A program made the translations under genes and the position numbers. From Streptomyces megasporus (GTDB lineage: Bacteria > Actinomycetota > Actinomycetes > Streptomycetales > Streptomycetaceae), in assembly GCF_000718985.1 (NCBI RefSeq), contig NZ_JODL01000030.1:1-64000 (forward strand): a stretch of 64,000 bases of DNA, given 5' to 3'. This document shows positions 29,071 to 38,318 of this stretch, in pieces. How positions within the stretch are numbered: the stretch's first letter is position 1; the number at the start of each line of letters is the position of its first letter. The notes under the pieces were generated by a model, which searched no databases, had not been told where the DNA came from, and was given only the letters and a program-made list of their open reading frames with translations.

Positions 29071-30542
29071 TGCGCGCCTCCGTCCTGCGGCAGGTGGTGG
29101 TCGTGGGGCGGCTGTCCTCCCGGCGCGTGGCCGCCCTGGTGGGGAATGCGGACCTGGGCGCCGCCCTCCTCCGGGCCCCGGTCCCCCGCCTCCCGGGACT
29201 CGGCGAGCGCGGTGGCCGCGGCCTCCCGCTCGGCGACGACCGTCCGCACGGCGTCGAGCACGCCCCGGTAGCCGGAGCAGCGGCAGAGGTTGCCGCTGAT
29301 GGCCTGGCGGGCCTCCAACTCCGTCGGACTGTGGTTGCCTTCGAGCAGGTCGTGCAGGGTCATCGCCATGCCCGGGACGCAGAAGCCGCACTGCACGGCG
29401 CCGCAGGCGGTCAGCGCCCGCTGCACGTCGCAGGGCCTGCCGTCCTCGGCCAGCCCCTCGACGGTGCGGACCTCCGCCCCGGCGGTGGTCGCGGCGGGCA
29501 CCAGGCAGGAGGCGACGAGCCGTCCGTCGACCTGGACGGAACAGGCGCCGCACTCCCCCTGCGAGCAGCCGTCCTTGGCCCCGGCCAGGCCGAGGCGCTC
29601 GCGCAGCACGTACAGCAGGGACTCGCCGATCCAGGCGTCCGTCACGGGCCGGTCGACCCCGTTGACGCGCAGGACGTACGAGACGTGCGGGTGTTCGCCG
29701 GCGACCGCGGAGGCCTCCGGGACGGACCCGTTCCCGGCGCCCGTGCCGGTCTCCTCGTCCTCCCCGGCGCCCCGGGCCGGGGCGTCCCCGGCGGGGGCGT
29801 CCGGCACGTCCACCGGGTCCGGCACGTCCACCGCGTCCGGCGCCTCGGGCTCCTGCGGGGGCGGCGGTTCGGGGGCCGGCTCGGGTGTCGGTGCGGGCGT
29901 CGGTCCGGCCGCGGGGGCCAGGTACTCGCCGGAGTCGTCCGGGCTCCCCGCCGCCGCGAACGGGATCGACCACTGGCCGGTCGTGCCGGGCGCGGGCGCC
30001 GCGTTCCAGTCCGCGCCGGAGGCGGACGGCGCCATGGGGTCGCCGTGCGTCCCCACGTGCGTCCCCTCGTATGTCCCCCTGTCGTCGGCCGGCTCCGGCC
30101 GCGCGGGACCGTCGCCCAACGGACGGCGCGCCCGGGCCTCGTGCGACCCCGCCAGGGCCGCGGCGGCGCCCTGTCCGAGGGCGGCGGCGACCGACGGCGA
30201 GCCGTCCGACGACTCCGACTGCTCGGGCGGCTCGGGCGCCGGGTCCGTCGGGCCGGAGGCGAACGGCATCGTCCACTGCCCCGGGACGGCCGGGTCGGTG
30301 GTGGCCGTCGGGGTCACGGGCGGCTGCGGTTCGATGGGGGGCGGGGCCCAGCCCTGCCCGGTGCCCGGCGCGGCGAGCGGGTCGTGGGCGCCGTCGGCCC
30401 CGGGGTGGAACTGCCCGGGCAACTCCCCGGGAAGCTGTATGAACGCGGTGGCGTCACCGTCGTACTCACCGCCCCAGCCGCCCTGCGGCGCGGGCGGTGG
30501 GACGGGCCGGTCCGGCTGGATCGGCTGCTGTTCGTTGCTCAT
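29067..30542 (-). CDS. 2Fe-2S subunit of molybdenum hydroxylase with long disordered N-terminus
   Basis: A 491-residue protein. Residues about 290-450 are a normal CoxS/XdhA-type subunit with two clusters: CSQGECGACSVQVDGRLVASC (first; Cys 326, 331, 334, 346) and QCGFCVPGM plus LCRCSGY (second). The first 285 residues are Pro/Gly/Asp-rich with no fold, and contain two copies of GQWxxPFA (residues 88-95 and 189-196) and repeated VDVPD units. Such an extension is far longer than in typical subunits of about 160-200 residues. It is coupled by ATGA to the FAD subunit and by GTGA to the catalytic subunit. Confidence 0.9.
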   Translation of the reverse strand: MSNEQQPIQPDRPVPPPAPQGGWGGEYDGDATAFIQLPGELPGQFHPGADGAHDPLAAPGTGQGWAPPPIEPQPPVTPTATTDPAVPGQWTMPFASGPTDPAPEPPEQSESSDGSPSVAAALGQGAAAALAGSHEARARRPLGDGPARPEPADDRGTYEGTHVGTHGDPMAPSASGADWNAAPAPGTTGQWSIPFAAAGSPDDSGEYLAPAAGPTPAPTPEPAPEPPPPQEPEAPDAVDVPDPVDVPDAPAGDAPARGAGEDEETGTGAGNGSVPEASAVAGEHPHVSYVLRVNGVDRPVTDAWIGESLLYVLRERLGLAGAKDGCSQGECGACSVQVDGRLVASCLVPAATTAGAEVRTVEGLAEDGRPCDVQRALTACGAVQCGFCVPGMAMTLHDLLEGNHSPTELEARQAISGNLCRCSGYRGVLDAVRTVVAEREAAATALAESREAGDRGPEEGGAQVRIPHQGGHAPGGQPPHDHHLPQDGGAQ

Positions 30543-31444
30543 GCGAGTGCCCTCCCGAGTCCCCGGCGGGCCAGTGTGGCAACCGTACGCCGCACATGCA
30601 GCGCCGCGGGCGGAAGTACGGGAGTTTCCCCCCCGTCCACCGGTGCCGGTGGGTCGGGGATGCAGGCCATGGCGACGTAGTCCCCGAAGGCGGTGAGGAC
30701 CTCGGGGGCCAGGGCCCGCTGTCCGTCCCAGTCGATGAGCGAGGCCACCCACTGCTCGGCCTCCAGCGGGCGCAGCGGCATCGGGGCGACCGCGCCGACC
30801 GCGCAGCGGACCCCGCGCCGGGCGGGGTCGAGCACGACGGCGACGGACGCCAGGGCGCGCCCGGGGCCGGTCCGTCCGGTGGCCTTGAGGAAGGTCTGCG
30901 GGGCGTGCAGCAGCGGAACCCGGACATAGCCGACGAGTTCGCCCGGTCCGAGCATCTCCATGCCGGTGAGCAGGTGGCTCACCGGGACCTCGCGGCGCGC
31001 CCCTTTCGGTCCGGCGATCAGCAGCGTGGCCTCCAGCGCGGCCAGGACGGGCAGGGCGTCACCGGTCGGGGAGGCGGTGACGATGTTGCCGCCGAGCGTT
31101 CCGGCGTTGCGGATCTGCGGCGGGCCGGCGGCGCGCGCCGCCGCGGCGAGGGCGGGGATGAGGGCGGCGAAGTCGGGGCGGCCCATCCGGGCGTGGGTGA
31201 GGCCGGCGCCGAGCAGCGCGTGGCCGTCCTGGTACTCCCAGCCCCGGATCTCGCTGATCCGCCCCAGGCCGACGAGCGCGGCCGGTCTCAGCAGACCGGA
31301 GTTGACCTCCGTCATCAGGTCGGTGCCGCCCGCGACGGGCACGGCGGCAGGCGTGGCCTCCAGCGCGGCCACGGCCTCGTCGAGCGTGGCCGGCAGCATG
31401 ACCGGCTGCGCCGCCCGTGGTGCGTGCGGTGCGTGCGTGCTCAA
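30539..31444 (-). CDS. FAD-binding subunit of molybdenum hydroxylase
   Basis: A 301-residue CoxM/XdhC-like flavoprotein subunit. FAD-binding motifs are PVAGGTDLMTEVNSG (residues about 38-52) and AGTLGGNIVTASPTGDALPVLAAL (near residue 115). A TTG at 31444 has GGGGAAGGGG eight bases upstream and is my preferred start; no ATG or GTG fits as well. It is the first gene of a three-gene operon (FAD, 2Fe-2S, Mo), each overlapping the next by four bases. It transfers electrons from the iron-sulfur clusters to FAD and on to the acceptor. Confidence 0.87.
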   Translation of the reverse strand: MSTHAPHAPRAAQPVMLPATLDEAVAALEATPAAVPVAGGTDLMTEVNSGLLRPAALVGLGRISEIRGWEYQDGHALLGAGLTHARMGRPDFAALIPALAAAARAAGPPQIRNAGTLGGNIVTASPTGDALPVLAALEATLLIAGPKGARREVPVSHLLTGMEMLGPGELVGYVRVPLLHAPQTFLKATGRTGPGRALASVAVVLDPARRGVRCAVGAVAPMPLRPLEAEQWVASLIDWDGQRALAPEVLTAFGDYVAMACIPDPPAPVDGGETPVLPPAALHVRRTVATLARRGLGRALA

Positions 31445-31684
31445 TCCAGCGCCCCTTCCCCGGTCGTCCCGGCTGCCAGCCGTACCGTACGTGCTGGGAA
31501 CCCGGACGTGGCAACTCTGGCACATCTCGGAGGGCCGTCGGTGCGGGGGCCCGGACGGGACGATCCGCCCCTGACCTGGCCGGTGGCCCGCTTTCGGCGG
31601 TGGTCACCGGCGAGAGCGGCGTGCCACCCCTGGGAGACCTCGTATTACTTTAAGCGCCCGCTCCGGGGGAATTCCCGCGTTCGC

Positions 31685-33397
31685 TCAGAGGTTCGCCCAT
31701 CCCCCGCCGGAGGGACGTCCCGGGATGCCGGGGCGACGCTGCCAGGGGCGCGGACCGGACGGCGGACGGTAGGCCACCCCGAGCGCGTCGAGGCGGGCGT
31801 AGTGGGCGCCGGTCATCCGCCGCTCGAACCCCTCCCAGTCGCGCGCCTCCGGCGGCGACCACACCACCTCGGCGAAGGCGGCCAGCCGGGGGAACGCCTG
31901 GTAGTCGGCGCGCTGCCGGTCCTCCACGACCTCGGTCCACAGGTTGGCCTGCGCGCCCAGGACGTGCTTCTCCGCCTCGGTGCCCGCCAACTCCGCCGGC
32001 ACGGGGTCGAAGTCGTGGACGTCGCGCAGGGTGCGCGGGTCCCCGATGGGGATCGGCTCGTCCTCGCCGGCGTCCTGGCGGTAGTCGAGGTAGACGTGTT
32101 CCTCGGGACACATCACCACGTCGTGTCCGGCCCGCGCGGCGGCGATCCCCCCGGCGTAGCCGCGCCAGGAGAAGACCACGGCTCCGGGGCTCGGCCGCGG
32201 CCCCCCGGCCGTGCCCTTCCCCGGGGTCTCGTCCAGGATCTCGTCCCAGCCGACGAGGCGTCGGCCGCGCTCGGCGAGCCACGTGTCGAAGTGCCGTGTG
32301 AACCAGGCCTGGAGCGCGTCCGCGCCGGCGAGGCCCAACTCCGCGGCCCGCGCCCGCGCGGTCGGGGAGCGCCGCCACTGGTCCGTGACGCACTCGTCGC
32401 CGCCGATGTGCACGAACTCGCCGGGGAAGAGTTCCAGCACCTCCTCGAAGACCCCCTCGTAGAACCGCAGGACGGCCTCGGTGGGGGCCAGGACGTGGGG
32501 GCTGATCCCCCAGTCCGTCCAGACCTCCGGAGGGTCGGTGTCCGCGGCGTCCCCGGGGAGGTCCGTGTTGCCCAGCTCCGGGTAGGCGGCGATGGCCGCC
32601 TGGGAGTGGCCGGGCACGTCGATCTCGGGGACGACGGTGATGTGCCGTTCGGCGGCGTACGCGACGATCTCGCGGACGTCGTCCTGGGTGTAGAAGCCGC
32701 CGTGCGGGCGCTCGTCCCACAGCGGGGAGGCGCGGTGGCCGAGCCGGCTCCGCCGACGCCAGGAGGCGACCTCGGTGAGCCGGGGGAAGCGCCGGATCTC
32801 CAGGCGCCAGCCCTGGTCGTCGGTGAGGTGCAGGTGCAGGACGTTCAGTTTGTGCGCGGCGAGCAGGTCGATCCAGCGCAGCACGTCGTCCTTGGGCGCG
32901 AAGTGCCGTGCCACGTCGAGCAGGAAGCCCCGCCAGGGGAAGCGGGGCGCGTCCTCGATCTCCACGTACGGCAGCGACCGGGCGCGGCCGGGCAGCGGGG
33001 CGCGCCGGTGGGCGTCGGGGCCGAGGAGCTGGCGGAGCGTCTGGGCGCCCCAGAAGACGCCGGGGGCCGCGCCGCCGGACAGGTCCACGCCGTCGGCGGT
33101 GACGCGCAGGCGGTAGCCCTCGGGCCCGAGTTCGGCGGCGACCCGGTCGTCCACGCGCAGCCGCAGGGTCCCGCCGTCCGTCCCGTCCCGTGCGGGGTCC
33201 GGCGGGAGCAGCGGCAGGCCGCAGGCGGCGCCGAGCGCGGCGCGCAGCCACCGCGCGGTCCCCTCGGTGCCGGGGCCGGCGTCGAGCGCCGTCGCGGGGC
33301 CGAGGTCGAACCGCGGGCCGGCGGCGGGGACGGTGACGGACCTCGGGGCGGGAACCAGGTTCGTCCCGCAGCCCGTTCCACGGCCGGGCTCGGACAT
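31685..33397 (-). CDS. Beta-N-acetylhexosaminidase, GH20
   Basis: A 570-residue glycoside hydrolase family 20 enzyme that removes terminal GlcNAc. The N-terminal GH20b-like domain is followed by the barrel with YVEIEDAPRFPWRGFLLDVARHF (read in parts), VLHLHLTDDQGWRLEI and the catalytic pair Asp-Glu in FVHIGGDECVTDQW (about residue 340). No signal peptide is visible, so it probably acts in the cytoplasm on imported chitobiose-type sugars, upstream of the NagF/NagE2-fed pathway. ATG at 33397 has a GGGGGG run nearby. Terminators flank it. Confidence 0.9.
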   Translation of the reverse strand: MSEPGRGTGCGTNLVPAPRSVTVPAAGPRFDLGPATALDAGPGTEGTARWLRAALGAACGLPLLPPDPARDGTDGGTLRLRVDDRVAAELGPEGYRLRVTADGVDLSGGAAPGVFWGAQTLRQLLGPDAHRRAPLPGRARSLPYVEIEDAPRFPWRGFLLDVARHFAPKDDVLRWIDLLAAHKLNVLHLHLTDDQGWRLEIRRFPRLTEVASWRRRSRLGHRASPLWDERPHGGFYTQDDVREIVAYAAERHITVVPEIDVPGHSQAAIAAYPELGNTDLPGDAADTDPPEVWTDWGISPHVLAPTEAVLRFYEGVFEEVLELFPGEFVHIGGDECVTDQWRRSPTARARAAELGLAGADALQAWFTRHFDTWLAERGRRLVGWDEILDETPGKGTAGGPRPSPGAVVFSWRGYAGGIAAARAGHDVVMCPEEHVYLDYRQDAGEDEPIPIGDPRTLRDVHDFDPVPAELAGTEAEKHVLGAQANLWTEVVEDRQRADYQAFPRLAAFAEVVWSPPEARDWEGFERRMTGAHYARLDALGVAYRPPSGPRPWQRRPGIPGRPSGGGWANL

Positions 33398-33517
33398 GCT
33401 CAACCCCCCTGTCGGGCACGGGTGTCGGAGACGTCCTCCGTCCCCGCGACTCCGCAGGAGCGTAGGGACGGGCGCACACCCCGGCAAGGGGGCGCACCCC
33501 GGCCCGGGGAAGGCGCG

Positions 33518-33561
33518 CGACGGCCCCCGGAGCGCGTCGTGGCGCGTTCCGGAGGCCGTCG
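33518..33561 (-). terminator. Terminator of the DUF3039 gene
   Basis: CGACGGCC, one mismatch, CCGGA, a 16-base loop, then TCCGG, mismatch, GGCCGTCG: a 13-bp stem 77 bases past the DUF3039 stop. Confidence 0.75.
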
Positions 33562-33637
33562 AGGAGAGGTCCGTGAGAGCCCTACGCGGGGGGATCGCAG
33601 CGGACCGGACGGTCGGTGGGCCTCGGGCGAGGCGGCG

Positions 33638-33922
33638 TCACTTCTTGCCGCCGTCCTTGCCCTTGTCGCCGCCGGCCCCCAGGGACTCGTAGATCTCCTT
33701 GCACATCGGGCAGACCGGGTACTTCTTGGGGTCGCGCCCCGGTACCCAGACCTTCCCGCACAGCGCGACGACGGGGGTGCCGTCGAGCGCGCTGGCCATG
33801 ATCTTGTCCTTCTGGACGTAGTGGGCGAAGCGCTCGTGGTCGCCATCGCCGTGGGACACCTGCGGGGTGGGCTCGACGAGGGTGCCGGTGCCCGTCCCGC
33901 GCTCGGGCTCAGGAGTGCTCAT
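33638..33922 (-). CDS. DUF3039 family protein
   Basis: A 94-residue protein matching DUF3039. It has a conserved HERFAHYVQKDKIMASALDGTPVVALCGKVWVPGRDP (read in parts) and a CPMCKEIYESL zinc-ribbon-like end; with the earlier LCGKVW this gives three Cys residues. The tail is Lys/Gly-rich. Conserved throughout actinobacteria; function unknown. ATG at 33922. Next to yqgE on the same strand, 67 bases apart, so possibly co-transcribed. Confidence 0.85.
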   Translation of the reverse strand: MSTPEPERGTGTGTLVEPTPQVSHGDGDHERFAHYVQKDKIMASALDGTPVVALCGKVWVPGRDPKKYPVCPMCKEIYESLGAGGDKGKDGGKK

Positions 33923-33989
33923 GGGGCCAGCGTACTGCGGTACGCCTCCGAGCGACCCGCTGCCCGTTCCGTCCCCGTCGCCTCCCCGG

Positions 33990-34550
33990 TCAGTTCAGGG
34001 AAGGGTCGTCCGGGTACGTGGCCACCATCGCCAGTTCGTTGCGCTGGCGGCGCAACACGGCCCGCCACAGCCGCTGCGGCTCGGGCGCGTAGACGTCGCC
34101 GGGCTCGGACTCCACGACGTACCAGGCGCCCTCCTCCAGTTCGCTCTCCAACTGGCCGGGACCCCATCCGGAGTAACCGGCGAAGATCCGCAGCGAGCCC
34201 AGCTCGGCGGCGAGCAGTTCGGGAGGCGCCTCCAGGTCCACCAGACCGATCGCCCCGTGCACGCGTCTCCACCCCAGGGGGCCCTCGCCGCCGGGGACGA
34301 CGGCGACGCCGAGCGCCGCGTCCAGCGAGACGGGACCGCCCTGGAAGACCACACCCGGCTCCCCGGCCAGGGCGGCCCAGGGCTCCAGGACGTCCTTGAC
34401 GTCGACGGGGGTGGGACGGTTGAGGACGATGCCGAGTGAGCCCTCCTCGTCGTGGTCGAGGAGCAGCACCACCGCACGGTCGAAGTTCGGGTCGGTCAGT
34501 GCCGGCGTCGCGACGAGCAGCCGCCCGGTGAGCGAGGTCACCTCGGTCAT
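33990..34550 (-). CDS. YqgE/AlgH family protein
   Basis: A 186-residue protein of the YqgE/AlgH family. The motif block LTGRLLVATPALTDPNFDRAVVLLLDHDEEGSLGIVLNRP (residues about 7-46, in parts), VFQGGPVSLDAALGVAV and IFAGYSGWGPGQLESELEEGAWYVV is diagnostic. The molecular function of the family is not established. I start at ATG 34550; an upstream in-frame extension to 34670 lacks similarity. It is divergent from murA. Confidence 0.9.
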   Translation of the reverse strand: MTEVTSLTGRLLVATPALTDPNFDRAVVLLLDHDEEGSLGIVLNRPTPVDVKDVLEPWAALAGEPGVVFQGGPVSLDAALGVAVVPGGEGPLGWRRVHGAIGLVDLEAPPELLAAELGSLRIFAGYSGWGPGQLESELEEGAWYVVESEPGDVYAPEPQRLWRAVLRRQRNELAMVATYPDDPSLN

Positions 34551-34754
34551 GCCCCAATGATCCCGCACATCGGCCTCCGGCGGGGACCCAACCCCCCTAT
34601 GACGTTGTGGAACGGCGCGAAGACGGTGTGTGCCGCGCGGCTCTCCGCGCGGGTCTCGGGAGCTCCCCAAAGGTCCCAGGCGGACACGGGGGCGGCTGAG
34701 CGGCCATTACCATTCCCAGTGCCCCTGCTCTTTTGATCCTGGAACGCGAGGCCC

Positions 34755-36083
34755 ATGACCGGCACTGACGACGTACTCCTTGTCCACGGCGGGACCCCGC
34801 TGGAGGGCGAGATCAGAGTCCGCGGCGCGAAGAACCTCGTGCCCAAGGCCATGGTCGCCGCACTGCTCGGCAGCGAACCGAGCCGACTGCGCAACGTCCC
34901 CGACATCCGCGACGTCCGTGTCGTCCGCGGCCTGCTGGAACTGCACGGCGTCACCGTGCGCGGCGGCGAGGAGCCGGGGGAGCTGGTGCTCGACCCCTCG
35001 CACGTGGAGAGCGCCAACGTCGCCGACATCGACGCCCACGCGGGCTCGTCCCGCATCCCGATCCTCTTCTGCGGCCCGCTGCTGCACCGGCTGGGCCACG
35101 CCTTCATACCGGGCCTGGGCGGCTGCGACATCGGCGGGCGGCCGGTGAACTTCCACTTCGACGTGTTGCGCGAGTTCGGCGCCGTCATCGAGAAGCGCGC
35201 CGACGGCCAGTACCTGGAGGCCCCGCGGGGTCTGCGCGGCTGCAAGATCCGGCTGCCCTATCCGTCGGTCGGCTCCACCGAGCAGGTGCTGCTGACGGCC
35301 GTGCTGGCCGAGGGCGTGACCGAGCTGTCCAACGCCGCCGTCGAGCCGGAGATCGAGGACCTCATCTGCGTGCTGCAGAAGATGGGCGCGATCATCTCCA
35401 TGGACACCGACCGCACGATCCGCGTCACCGGCGTGGAGAAGCTGAGCGGTTACAACCACCGCGCCCTGCCGGACCGCCTGGAGGCGGCCTCCTGGGCGAG
35501 CGCGGCGCTGGCGACCGAGGGCAGCGTGTACGTCCGCGGGGCCAGTCAGCGCGAGATGATGACGTTCCTCAACACCTACCGCAAGGTCGGCGGCGCGTTC
35601 GAGGTGGACGACGAGGGCATCCGCTTCTGGCACCCGGGCGGCGCGCTCAACGCCATCGCCCTGGAGACGGACGTCCACCCCGGCTTCCAGACCGACTGGC
35701 AGCAGCCGCTGGTCGTGGCGCTGACCCAGGCGTCGGGCCTGTCGATCGTGCACGAGACGGTGTACGAGTCCCGGCTGGGCTTCACGTCCGCCCTGAACCA
35801 GATGGGCGCGCACATCCAGCTCTACCGCGAGTGCCTGGGCGGCATGCCGTGCCGCTTCGGGCAGCGCAACTTCCTCCACTCCGCGGTCGTCTCCGGCCCG
35901 ACGAAGCTCCAGGGCTCCGACCTGGTCATCCCCGACCTCCGCGGCGGCTTCTCGTACCTGATCGCGGCCCTGGCGGCCCAGGGCACCTCCCGGGTGCACG
36001 GCATCAGCCTGATCAACCGGGGTTACGAGAACTTCATGGAGAAGCTGCCCGCGCTGGGCGCGCGGGTGGACGTCCCCGCCTGA
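34755..36083 (+). CDS. murA: UDP-N-acetylglucosamine 1-carboxyvinyltransferase
   Basis: A 442-residue enzyme catalysing the first committed step of peptidoglycan synthesis, transferring enolpyruvate to UDP-GlcNAc. The N-terminal motif VRGAKNLVPKAMVAALL, the fosfomycin-reactive Cys in PGLGGCDIGGRP (Cys 124) and the later RASGVQ-like blocks (ASWASAALATEG, QTDWQQPLVVALTQASG) are present. The Cys-containing loop is intact, so fosfomycin sensitivity is expected. ATG at 34755. Two strong tandem hairpins separate it from convergent hupA. Confidence 0.93.
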   Translation: MTGTDDVLLVHGGTPLEGEIRVRGAKNLVPKAMVAALLGSEPSRLRNVPDIRDVRVVRGLLELHGVTVRGGEEPGELVLDPSHVESANVADIDAHAGSSRIPILFCGPLLHRLGHAFIPGLGGCDIGGRPVNFHFDVLREFGAVIEKRADGQYLEAPRGLRGCKIRLPYPSVGSTEQVLLTAVLAEGVTELSNAAVEPEIEDLICVLQKMGAIISMDTDRTIRVTGVEKLSGYNHRALPDRLEAASWASAALATEGSVYVRGASQREMMTFLNTYRKVGGAFEVDDEGIRFWHPGGALNAIALETDVHPGFQTDWQQPLVVALTQASGLSIVHETVYESRLGFTSALNQMGAHIQLYRECLGGMPCRFGQRNFLHSAVVSGPTKLQGSDLVIPDLRGGFSYLIAALAAQGTSRVHGISLINRGYENFMEKLPALGARVDVPA

Positions 36084-36106
36084 GCGCCCGAGAGCACCGC
36101 GCCACG

Positions 36107-36142
36107 GTCGTGGTGCGCCCCCGCGCGGGGGCGCACCACGAC
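36107..36142. terminator. First of two tandem terminators after murA
   Basis: A 16-bp perfect stem (36107-36122 with 36127-36142) and a 4-base loop. It serves murA from one side and the HU gene from the other. Confidence 0.85.
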
Positions 36143-36144
36143 GA

Positions 36145-36178
36145 GAGGGCGGTCACCCCGGTCGGGGTGGCCGCCCTC
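36145..36178. terminator. Second tandem terminator between murA and the HU gene
   Basis: GAGGGCGGTCACCCCG, a 2-base loop and its complement with one T-G wobble: a 16-bp stem two bases after the first hairpin. Confidence 0.85.
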
Positions 36179-36211
36179 GTGCGTGCGTCCGTGGTGCCGC
36201 GCGCCAGGGGG

Positions 36212-36493
36212 TCACTTCCCCTTGGCGGCCTCCTTCAGCTTGGAGCCCGCGGAGACCTTCACGCTGTACCCGGCCGGGATCTCGATGGGGTCGCCGGTCT
36301 GCGGGTTGCGCGCGGTGCGAGCCGCGCGGTGGGTGCGCTCGAAGGTCAGGAAGCCGGGGATGGTGACCTTCTCGTCGCCTTTGGCGACGACCTCGCCGAC
36401 CGTCTCGGCGAACGCGGCCAGCACGGCGTCGGCGTCCTTGCGGGTCACCTGGGCGCGCTCGGCAAGCGCGGCGACCAGCTCACTGCGGTTCAT
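36212..36493 (-). CDS. hupA: HU-type nucleoid protein
   Basis: A 93-residue HU family protein: MNRSELVAALAERAQVTRKDADAVLAAF (helical body), GFLTFERTHRAARTARNPQTGDPIEIPAGYSVKVSAGSKLKEAAKGK (beta-arm and tail, in parts). It binds and bends DNA non-specifically. It has the short form without the Lys-rich tail of HupS. ATG at 36493 with GGGAG upstream. The 312-base upstream gap (36494-36805) holds its promoter, a GGGGCGC hairpin and no gene. Confidence 0.95.
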   Translation of the reverse strand: MNRSELVAALAERAQVTRKDADAVLAAFAETVGEVVAKGDEKVTIPGFLTFERTHRAARTARNPQTGDPIEIPAGYSVKVSAGSKLKEAAKGK

Positions 36494-36805
36494 ATTTCGT
36501 ACTCCCGTGTCTTTCTTGCCTGTGAGGCGTGAGATCGAAGCCGATGCTGCCAGGGCCCTCGGACAGTTCCCGGACCCGGGTCTGCTTCCAGACCCTCGCG
36601 CCCCTGGGGGCGCCCCAGGACGCGGTCCCCGGAGGAGCATCCTGCCTCCACACGTGGGGGTAAAGCCAATCCGGGGCCCTGTGACGTCACACGAAGAGCG
36701 CCCGTGACACGCTGCGATGACGCTCCGTAGCCACTCCCGGTGCTGTTTCCGCCACCCTAAGGGGCCATCCGGGTGCCGTGCCCCCGACGCGCCGATCGGC
36801 GTCCG

Positions 36806-38239
36806 CTACGCGGGCGTGGCGGACGTCACGGACTCGCCGGTCGCCTTGACGGCCTCCCGCACCGCGTCGGCGACGGCTCCCGCGACCCTGTCGTTGAAGA
36901 CACTGGGGATGACGTAGTTCGCGTTCAGCTCGTCCTCGTGCACCACGTCGGCCAGCGCCCGCGCGGCGGCCAGCATCATCTCCTCGTTGACGGTGCGGGC
37001 CTGGGCGTCGAGGAGGCCGCGGAACACGCCGGGGAAGACCAGCACGTTGTTGATCTGGTTGGGGAAGTCCGAACGGCCGGTGGCCACGACCGCCGCGGTC
37101 TGGCGGGCGATCGCCGGGTCCACCTCCGGCTCCGGGTTGGCGAGCGCGAAGACGATCGCGCCCTCGGCCATCTCCGCCACGTCCTCGCCGGAGAGGACGT
37201 CCGGGGCGGAGACGCCGATGAAGACGTCGGCGCCGACGACGGCCTCCTTGAGGGTGCCGGTCAGGCCCTCGGGGTTGGTGTTCTCCGCGATCCAGCGCAG
37301 CGGCGAGTCGGGGGCGGTGTCCACCAGGTCGGGGCGCCCGGCGTGCACCACGCCGTGGATGTCGGCGACCACCGCGTGCTTGACGCCGGCGGCCAGCAGC
37401 AGTCTGAGGATGGCGGTGCCGGCCGCGCCCGCGCCGGACATCACGACCCGCACGTCGCCGATGTCCTTGCCGACCACGCGCAGCGCGTTGGTCAGGGCCG
37501 CGAGCACCACGATGGCGGTGCCGTGCTGGTCGTCGTGGAAGACGGGGATGTCCAGGGCCTCGCGCAGCCGCGCCTCGATCTCGAAGCAGCGGGGGGCGGA
37601 GATGTCCTCCAGGTTGATGCCCGCGAAGCCGGGGGCGACGGCCTTGACGATCTCGACGATGGCGTCGGTGTCCTGGGTGTCCAGGCACAGCGGCCAGGCG
37701 TCGATGCCCGCGAAGCGCTTGAAGAGGGCCGCCTTGCCCTCCATGACCGGCAGGGCGGCCTTCGGTCCGATGTTGCCCAGGCCCAGCACGGCCGAGCCGT
37801 CGGTGACGACGGCGACGGCGTTGCGTTTGATGGTCAGGCGGCGGGCGTCCTCGGGGTTGGCCGCGATCTGGGTGCAGACCCGGGCGACGCCCGGCGTGTA
37901 GATCATGGACAGGTCGTCACGGTTGCGAATGGGGTGCTTCGACGCCATTTCGATCTTGCCGCCGAGATGCATCAGGAAGGTCCGGTCGGAGACCTTGCCG
38001 ATGGCGATGCCCTCGATGTTCCGCAGCTTGGCGACGATCTCGTCCGCGTGCCCGGTGGAGGACGCGGCGATGGTGACGTCGATGCGCAGGCGCTCGTGTC
38101 CGGAGGCGGTGACGTCGAGACCGATGACCGAGCCGCCGGAGGACTCCACGGCCGTGGTGAGCTGGCTGACCGCCGATCCTCCGGCGGGCACCTCCAGGCG
38201 GATGGTCATCGAGTACGAGACACTGGGCGCCGTTGCCAT
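36806..38239 (-). CDS. NAD-dependent malic enzyme with N-terminal ACT domain
   Basis: A 477-residue enzyme decarboxylating malate to pyruvate. Residues about 5-85 form an ACT-like regulatory domain (TIRLEVPAGGSAVSQLTTAVESSGGSVIGLDV, in parts). The catalytic part has IYTPGVARVC, VVTDGSAVLGLGNIGPKAALPVMEGKA, FHDDQHGTAIVVLAALTNALRV and the nucleotide-binding VMSGAGAAGTAIL. The ACT domain suggests allosteric control. ATG at 38239. Two inverted repeats lie 80-130 bases upstream. Confidence 0.93.
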   Translation of the reverse strand: MATAPSVSYSMTIRLEVPAGGSAVSQLTTAVESSGGSVIGLDVTASGHERLRIDVTIAASSTGHADEIVAKLRNIEGIAIGKVSDRTFLMHLGGKIEMASKHPIRNRDDLSMIYTPGVARVCTQIAANPEDARRLTIKRNAVAVVTDGSAVLGLGNIGPKAALPVMEGKAALFKRFAGIDAWPLCLDTQDTDAIVEIVKAVAPGFAGINLEDISAPRCFEIEARLREALDIPVFHDDQHGTAIVVLAALTNALRVVGKDIGDVRVVMSGAGAAGTAILRLLLAAGVKHAVVADIHGVVHAGRPDLVDTAPDSPLRWIAENTNPEGLTGTLKEAVVGADVFIGVSAPDVLSGEDVAEMAEGAIVFALANPEPEVDPAIARQTAAVVATGRSDFPNQINNVLVFPGVFRGLLDAQARTVNEEMMLAAARALADVVHEDELNANYVIPSVFNDRVAGAVADAVREAVKATGESVTSATPA

Positions 38240-38318
38240 GTCCGGTTTCCTCTACTTTCCGTGGTGCAGTGACGTGGTTCCGACCACCGAGCCGGGTCAC
38301 GTCACCCGATCGTCGCAC

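Noticed and set aside
25798..29271. A 1,157-codon plus-strand frame over the phosphatase and xanthine dehydrogenase genes
   Set aside because: It overlaps two recognisable genes in other frames and contains Arg/His-rich shadow sequence only.
29071..30276. N-terminal extension of the molybdopterin subunit by about 400 residues
   Set aside because: This part is the iron-sulfur gene read in another frame; the GTGA overlap at 29070 gives the natural start.
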